This document shows positions 59,876 to 64,000 of a stretch of DNA of 64,000 bases, piece by piece. The first letter of the stretch is position 1, and every line of letters begins with the position of its first letter. A model generated the notes under the pieces. The model made no database searches, was not told where the DNA came from, and saw nothing but the letters and a program-made list of their open reading frames with translations. The position numbers and the translations under genes are program-made. This stretch comes from Moheibacter stercoris. GTDB taxonomy: Bacteria > Bacteroidota > Bacteroidia > Flavobacteriales > Weeksellaceae. The stretch covers positions 1 through 64,000 of the forward strand of contig NZ_JBEPMO010000011.1 in assembly GCF_040545805.1 (NCBI RefSeq), given 5' to 3'.

Positions 59876-62698
59876 ATGAATGACAATATAGAGGTTTATG
59901 GCGCCAGAGAACACAATCTCAAAGACATCGATGTAAAAATTCCAAGAGAAAAATTAGTCGTAATCACAGGTTTGAGCGGAAGTGGGAAATCCTCTTTGGC
60001 TTTTGATACCATTTACGCAGAAGGACAACGTCGATATATCGAAACCTTTTCTGCCTATGCGCGTCAATTCTTGGGTGGTATGGAACGTCCCGATGTTGAT
60101 AAAATTGAAGGTCTGTCTCCTGTGATTGCCATTGAACAAAAAACCACATCCAAAAGTCCACGTTCTACTGTCGGAACCATTACCGAAATCTACGATTTCC
60201 TTCGATTGTTATATGCTCGCGCTTCCACTGCCTATTCCTACAATACAAATGAGGAAATGGTTAGTTATACGGACGAACATATAAAAGATTTAATTCGAGA
60301 GAAATTTACCGATAAAAAGATTGCCATCCTCTCGCCTCTTGTGCGTTCTCGAAAAGGTCATTACCGCGAATTGTTTGCCCAAATTGCCAAGAAAGGTTAC
60401 ATGGAAGTTCGTGTCAATGGTGAAGTGGTCGATATTACGCCAGGAATGAAACTCGACCGATACAAAACGCATGACATTGAGTTGGTCATTGACAAATTAA
60501 AACTCAATGATTCCGTATCCGATGAGCGATTGAAAAGCTCCATAGATGTTGCCATGCAACATGGCGATAATGTGATGATGGTTTTGGACTATGAAACCAA
60601 TGAAGCGCGTTTCTATAGCCGAAATTTAATGTGTCCAACTACGGGAATTTCGTATCCGACTCCAGAACCCAACACCTTTTCCTTTAATTCACCCAAAGGC
60701 GCATGCCCAACTTGTTCTGGTTTAGGGGAATTGAAAGAAATCAATTTGGACAAAGTTTTTCCAGATAAAAATCGATCCATGAAAAATGGTATGATTGCCC
60801 CTTTGGAAGAATTGAAAAACACAAGCCGAATCAAAAAGCAAATTGAATCCATTTATGCGAAATATGATGTTGCGTTAGACAAACCTTACAACAAATTAAA
60901 GCCTGAATTGATTCATGATATTTTGTATGGACTGAAAGAAACAGTCGATGTTCAATTAAATTATGCCAACGTCAGCAAAGTCTATAAAATTGATTTTGAA
61001 GGATTGATTCCTTATTTGGAAGATTTAATGAATGATAAGATGAATCCTTCTTCGGGTTCCGTTTCTCGAAAATTCACCAAACAAGTAAAATGTCCAGATT
61101 GCGAAGGATATCGATTGAACAAAGAATCTTTGCATTTCAAAATCGATGATAAGCATATAGCCGAAGTCGCACATTTCGATTTGCAATTTTTGATGAATTG
61201 GATTAATACGCTTGACAAAAAATTAGACAAAAAACAACAAATCATTGCCCAAGAAATCATCAAAGAAATTCATTCTCGATTAGGATTTTTATTGAATGTA
61301 GGATTGGATTATTTAGCCTTAGATAGACCGTCCAAAAGTCTTTCTGGCGGAGAAGCCCAGCGAATTCGTTTGGCAACTCAAATCGGATCTCAATTGGTCA
61401 ATGTTTTGTATATTTTAGACGAACCTTCCATTGGATTGCATCAAAGGGACAATGTCAAATTGATTGATTCCTTGAAAAAACTTCGCGATATAGGAAATTC
61501 TGTTTTGGTTGTGGAACATGACAAAGACATGATTTTGGAATCTGATTATGTCATAGATATCGGACCTAAAGCAGGAAGACGTGGTGGAAAAATTGTTTGG
61601 CAAGGAGAACCACACGAAATTAAAGAGGCTGACACTTTAACATCGGGCTATTTAAACGGAACCTTGGATTTTGAAATACCTGAAAAACGACGTGAGGGAA
61701 ATGGAAATTTCTTGACCTTGAAAGGCGCAACAGGAAATAACTTGAAAAAGGTAGATTTAACGATTCCTCTTGGGAAATTGGTGGTTGTGACAGGTGTTTC
61801 AGGAAGTGGAAAATCGACATTGATTACCGAAACCCTCTACCCCATTTTGAGCAAACATTTTTATCGTGCTGAGAAAGAACCTATGCCTTTCAAAAGCATT
61901 GAAGGTTTGGAACATTTGGACAAAGTCATCGAAGTGGATCAATCACCAATTGGACGAACTCCAAGATCAAATCCAGCTACTTATACCAATTTGTTTTCGG
62001 ACATCAGAAATTTGTTTACTCAATTACCAGAAGCGAAAATTCGTGGATACAAACCAGGTCGTTTTTCTTTTAATGTGAAAGGCGGACGATGCGAAACATG
62101 TGAAGGAGCTGGTTTGAAAGTAATTGAAATGAATTTCTTGCCCGATGTGTATGTTCCGTGCGAAACTTGTCAAGGTAAACGTTTCAATCGAGAAACTTTG
62201 GAAATTCGTTACAAAGGAAAATCGATTTCCGATGTATTGGATATGACGGTCAATGAAGCTGTAGAATTTTTTGAACCGATTCCAAAAATATATCGAAGTG
62301 TCAAAACCTTACAAGATGTAGGTTTAGGGTATATCACGTTGGGACAACAATCCACAACCCTTTCGGGTGGAGAAGCGCAACGTGTGAAATTGGCTTCTGA
62401 ATTGAGCAAAAAGCAAACAGGAAAAACCATCTACATTTTGGATGAACCCACTACTGGATTGCATTTTGAGGACATCCGTGTTTTGATGGGCGTCATCAAT
62501 CAAATTGTGGAACATGGAAATACCGTTATCATCATCGAACATAATTTGGATGTGATTAAATTGGCCGATCATATCATTGACATAGGTCCAGAAGGTGGTG
62601 CTAAAGGTGGTAAAATCGTGGCTCAAGGGACTCCAGAAGAAATTGTAAAAGAACCCAAGAGTATTACGGGGAAATTTTTAAAGGAGGAATTGAAGTAA
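59876..62698 (+). CDS. uvrA: Excinuclease ABC subunit UvrA
   Basis: A 940-residue damage-recognition ATPase of nucleotide excision repair, acting as a dimer with UvrB. Two ABC modules: Walker A GLSGSGKSSLAF (about 34-45) and GVSGSGKSTLI (about 640-651); signatures LSGGEAQRIRLA and LSGGEAQRVKLA; Walker B YILDEPSIGL and YILDEPTTGL. Zinc ligands are seen as CPTCSG with CPDCEG in the first half, and CETCEG with CETCQG in the second half. Length is normal. The next gene starts 6 bp after the stop and may be cotranscribed. Confidence 0.98.
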   Translation: MNDNIEVYGAREHNLKDIDVKIPREKLVVITGLSGSGKSSLAFDTIYAEGQRRYIETFSAYARQFLGGMERPDVDKIEGLSPVIAIEQKTTSKSPRSTVGTITEIYDFLRLLYARASTAYSYNTNEEMVSYTDEHIKDLIREKFTDKKIAILSPLVRSRKGHYRELFAQIAKKGYMEVRVNGEVVDITPGMKLDRYKTHDIELVIDKLKLNDSVSDERLKSSIDVAMQHGDNVMMVLDYETNEARFYSRNLMCPTTGISYPTPEPNTFSFNSPKGACPTCSGLGELKEINLDKVFPDKNRSMKNGMIAPLEELKNTSRIKKQIESIYAKYDVALDKPYNKLKPELIHDILYGLKETVDVQLNYANVSKVYKIDFEGLIPYLEDLMNDKMNPSSGSVSRKFTKQVKCPDCEGYRLNKESLHFKIDDKHIAEVAHFDLQFLMNWINTLDKKLDKKQQIIAQEIIKEIHSRLGFLLNVGLDYLALDRPSKSLSGGEAQRIRLATQIGSQLVNVLYILDEPSIGLHQRDNVKLIDSLKKLRDIGNSVLVVEHDKDMILESDYVIDIGPKAGRRGGKIVWQGEPHEIKEADTLTSGYLNGTLDFEIPEKRREGNGNFLTLKGATGNNLKKVDLTIPLGKLVVVTGVSGSGKSTLITETLYPILSKHFYRAEKEPMPFKSIEGLEHLDKVIEVDQSPIGRTPRSNPATYTNLFSDIRNLFTQLPEAKIRGYKPGRFSFNVKGGRCETCEGAGLKVIEMNFLPDVYVPCETCQGKRFNRETLEIRYKGKSISDVLDMTVNEAVEFFEPIPKIYRSVKTLQDVGLGYITLGQQSTTLSGGEAQRVKLASELSKKQTGKTIYILDEPTTGLHFEDIRVLMGVINQIVEHGNTVIIIEHNLDVIKLADHIIDIGPEGGAKGGKIVAQGTPEEIVKEPKSITGKFLKEELK

Positions 62699-62704
62699 GT
62701 TTAA

Positions 62705-63265
62705 TTGAAAATTTTGAATTTCAAATTCCATACTTCAGGAAACATTACGCAAGAATTTTTCAAAAGAGGAATTTCCAATTTCCTTGATGCCATGCAGCAT
62801 GTGAAACATCTTCCGTATGGCCGAAATTCCGATCGAAAAAATTTTCTTTTGGTTCTAGAAGAAAACAAAGGTACTTGTAGTTCCAAACATGCCTTGTTAC
62901 AAGAATTGGCAATTGAAAATGAATTCTTAGAGGTGAAGTTAATGATGGGACTATTTGAAATGAATGGAACTTCCTATCCGAGAATTCAAAAGACACTAGA
63001 AGCAAATGGATTAAACTATATTCCAGAAGCACATAATTACCTAAAAATCAAAGGTGAAATTTATGATTGTACCAGTTCGACTTCCCATTCAAAAGATTTT
63101 TCACCTTATTTAATTCAAGAAATCGAAATTCAACCGAGCGATGTTACGGAAAGAAAGATTCAAATTCATCAAGAATTCTTAAAAAGCTGGTGTTCAAAAA
63201 AAGGATTCGATTTTGAGCAAATTTGGAAAATTCGTGAGCAATGCATTCAAAATTTGAGTGTTTAA
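62705..63265 (+). CDS. Transglutaminase-like (papain-fold) protein, uncharacterised
   Basis: A 186-residue protein starting with TTG. Cys58 in GTCSSKHALL, His110 in EAHNYLKI and Asp121 in YDCTSS have the order and spacing of a transglutaminase-like Cys-His-Asp triad, with the Cys at the start of a helix. It is too short for a full cysteine protease and lacks a signal peptide, so it is cytoplasmic. Substrate unknown. It lies 6 bp after uvrA on the same strand. Assignment is by motif only. Confidence 0.65.
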   Translation: MKILNFKFHTSGNITQEFFKRGISNFLDAMQHVKHLPYGRNSDRKNFLLVLEENKGTCSSKHALLQELAIENEFLEVKLMMGLFEMNGTSYPRIQKTLEANGLNYIPEAHNYLKIKGEIYDCTSSTSHSKDFSPYLIQEIEIQPSDVTERKIQIHQEFLKSWCSKKGFDFEQIWKIREQCIQNLSV

Positions 63266-63355
63266 GATGCCTTCATGCCTATGTTTTATTGAGATGAATT
63301 CGGAAAGATTCGTTCATTTCCAAATAAAACTCGGATATTTGCAAAAATTTAAGTT

Positions 63356-64000
63356 TTGTCTTCAAACTTCGTAGATTACATCAAGATATATTGTAAAAGT
63401 GGAAATGGTGGACCGGGTTCTGCCCATTTACATCGTGAAAAGTTCATTGAAAAAGGTGGACCTGACGGTGGTGATGGTGGACGCGGTGGACATATCATTT
63501 TAAGAGGAAATGCCCAACTTTGGACACTTCTAGCCTTACGTTATACTCGCCATTTAAAAGCAAGTAACGGTGAACGTGGAGGAACTTCACGCTCAACAGG
63601 AGCCGATGGTGAAGATGTTTACATTGACGTTCCCATTGGTACAATTGCCAAAACAGAAACAGGTGAATTCATCGGAGAAATCTCTGAGGATGGACAAGAA
63701 GTAATTTTGCTAGAAGGAGGAAAAGGAGGTTTGGGTAACTGGCATTTCCGTTCGTCAACTCGACAAACGCCTCGATACGCGCAACCTGGTTTACCTGGAC
63801 AAGAATTACCGATCATTTTGGAATTGAAAATCTTGGCCGATGTAGGGTTGGTTGGTTTTCCCAATGCTGGTAAGTCGACACTTTTATCGGTTGTATCTGC
63901 AGCGAAACCCAAAATTGCAGATTATGCTTTTACTACTTTGACGCCCAATTTAGGAATTGTGGAATACAGAAACCATCAGTCTTTTGTGATGGCAGACATT
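63356..64000 (+). CDS. obgE: Obg family GTPase, 5' part
   Basis: The first 215 codons of the gene; it runs off the window. The start is TTG. The Gly-rich Obg domain (about 1-158) shows CKSGNGGPGSAH, GGPDGGDGGRGGH, GGKGGLGN and QPGLPGQE. The GTPase domain begins at about 160 with the P-loop GFPNAGKSTL and switch I FTTLTPNLG. Obg GTPases act in 50S ribosome assembly and stress control and are usually essential. An imperfect -7 box (GATATTTG, 63334-63341) and a nested hairpin (63283-63330) lie upstream; 63266-63355 has no other gene. Confidence 0.95.
   Translation, partial: MSSNFVDYIKIYCKSGNGGPGSAHLHREKFIEKGGPDGGDGGRGGHIILRGNAQLWTLLALRYTRHLKASNGERGGTSRSTGADGEDVYIDVPIGTIAKTETGEFIGEISEDGQEVILLEGGKGGLGNWHFRSSTRQTPRYAQPGLPGQELPIILELKILADVGLVGFPNAGKSTLLSVVSAAKPKIADYAFTTLTPNLGIVEYRNHQSFVMADI

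Overview
The window is ordinary-looking chromosome of a low-GC member of the Bacteroidota, class Flavobacteriia, tentatively Weeksellaceae-like. The grounds are: C-terminal type IX secretion (T9SS) sorting domains on three secreted proteins; repeated TAnnTTTG (-7) promoter boxes, several with a TTG about 18-22 bp upstream; an S46 dipeptidyl-peptidase; DUF1573, DUF4294, DUF937, DUF2007 and DUF2795 proteins; a long SecA without the usual zinc tail; and very short or absent leaders with several TTG starts. No rRNA, tRNA, insertion sequence, prophage or CRISPR array was seen.

Layout. 1-95: heptamer tandem repeat. 94-5581: gamma carbonic anhydrase, NifU-type Fe-S scaffold, M28 peptidase, methyltransferase, lipB and a lipoprotein. 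5690-9990: T9SS beta-propeller protein and an S46 DPP11-type peptidase. 10064-14519: two paralogous TPR-histidine-kinase lipoproteins (the second catalytically degenerate) and a response regulator. 14520-14831: gene-free but with hairpins. 14832-19498: lipoprotein, a deoxyhypusine-synthase-like gene with an arginine-decarboxylase-family gene, thioredoxin-fold protein, flavin oxidoreductase. 19654-23362: DUF2795 and secA. 23631-27176: AT-rich pair of T9SS proteins, one a subtilase whose signal-peptide region carries a TCAA repeat that is out of frame. 27287-32422: DUF1573, RprXY-like two-component pair, outer-membrane protein, VWA protein. 32711-34692: NarL-type regulator, kinase and polytopic membrane protein. 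34711-38386: two lipoproteins, mtaB, hydrolase. 38383-44135: complete mrpABCDEFG antiporter operon. 44348-54935: valS, DUF1573, MATE, acyl-CoA synthetase, L31, beta-helix lipoprotein, M42 peptidase, DUF4294. 55008-57026: pfkA-gapA. 57198-64000: ECF sigma factor with a 46-codon ORF behind it, DUF937, SRPBCC, uvrA, transglutaminase-like protein and the 5' part of obgE.

Gene cooperation. Secreted and periplasmic peptidases (M28, S46, S8, M42) fit a protein-degrading lifestyle. SecA exports their precursors, and the T9SS (encoded elsewhere) would take three of them across the outer membrane. mrpA-G would exchange Na+ for H+. pfkA-gapA is a glycolytic operon. The decarboxylase and DHS-like genes would make or use polyamines.

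Most notable: (1) the possible slipped-strand switch in front of the subtilase; one more or two fewer TCAA units restore a complete signal peptide in frame; (2) the kinase/pseudokinase/regulator cluster; (3) the small ORF behind the sigma factor; (4) structured, unexplained leader or intergenic RNAs at 14576-14830, 17732-17766 and 19567-19620.
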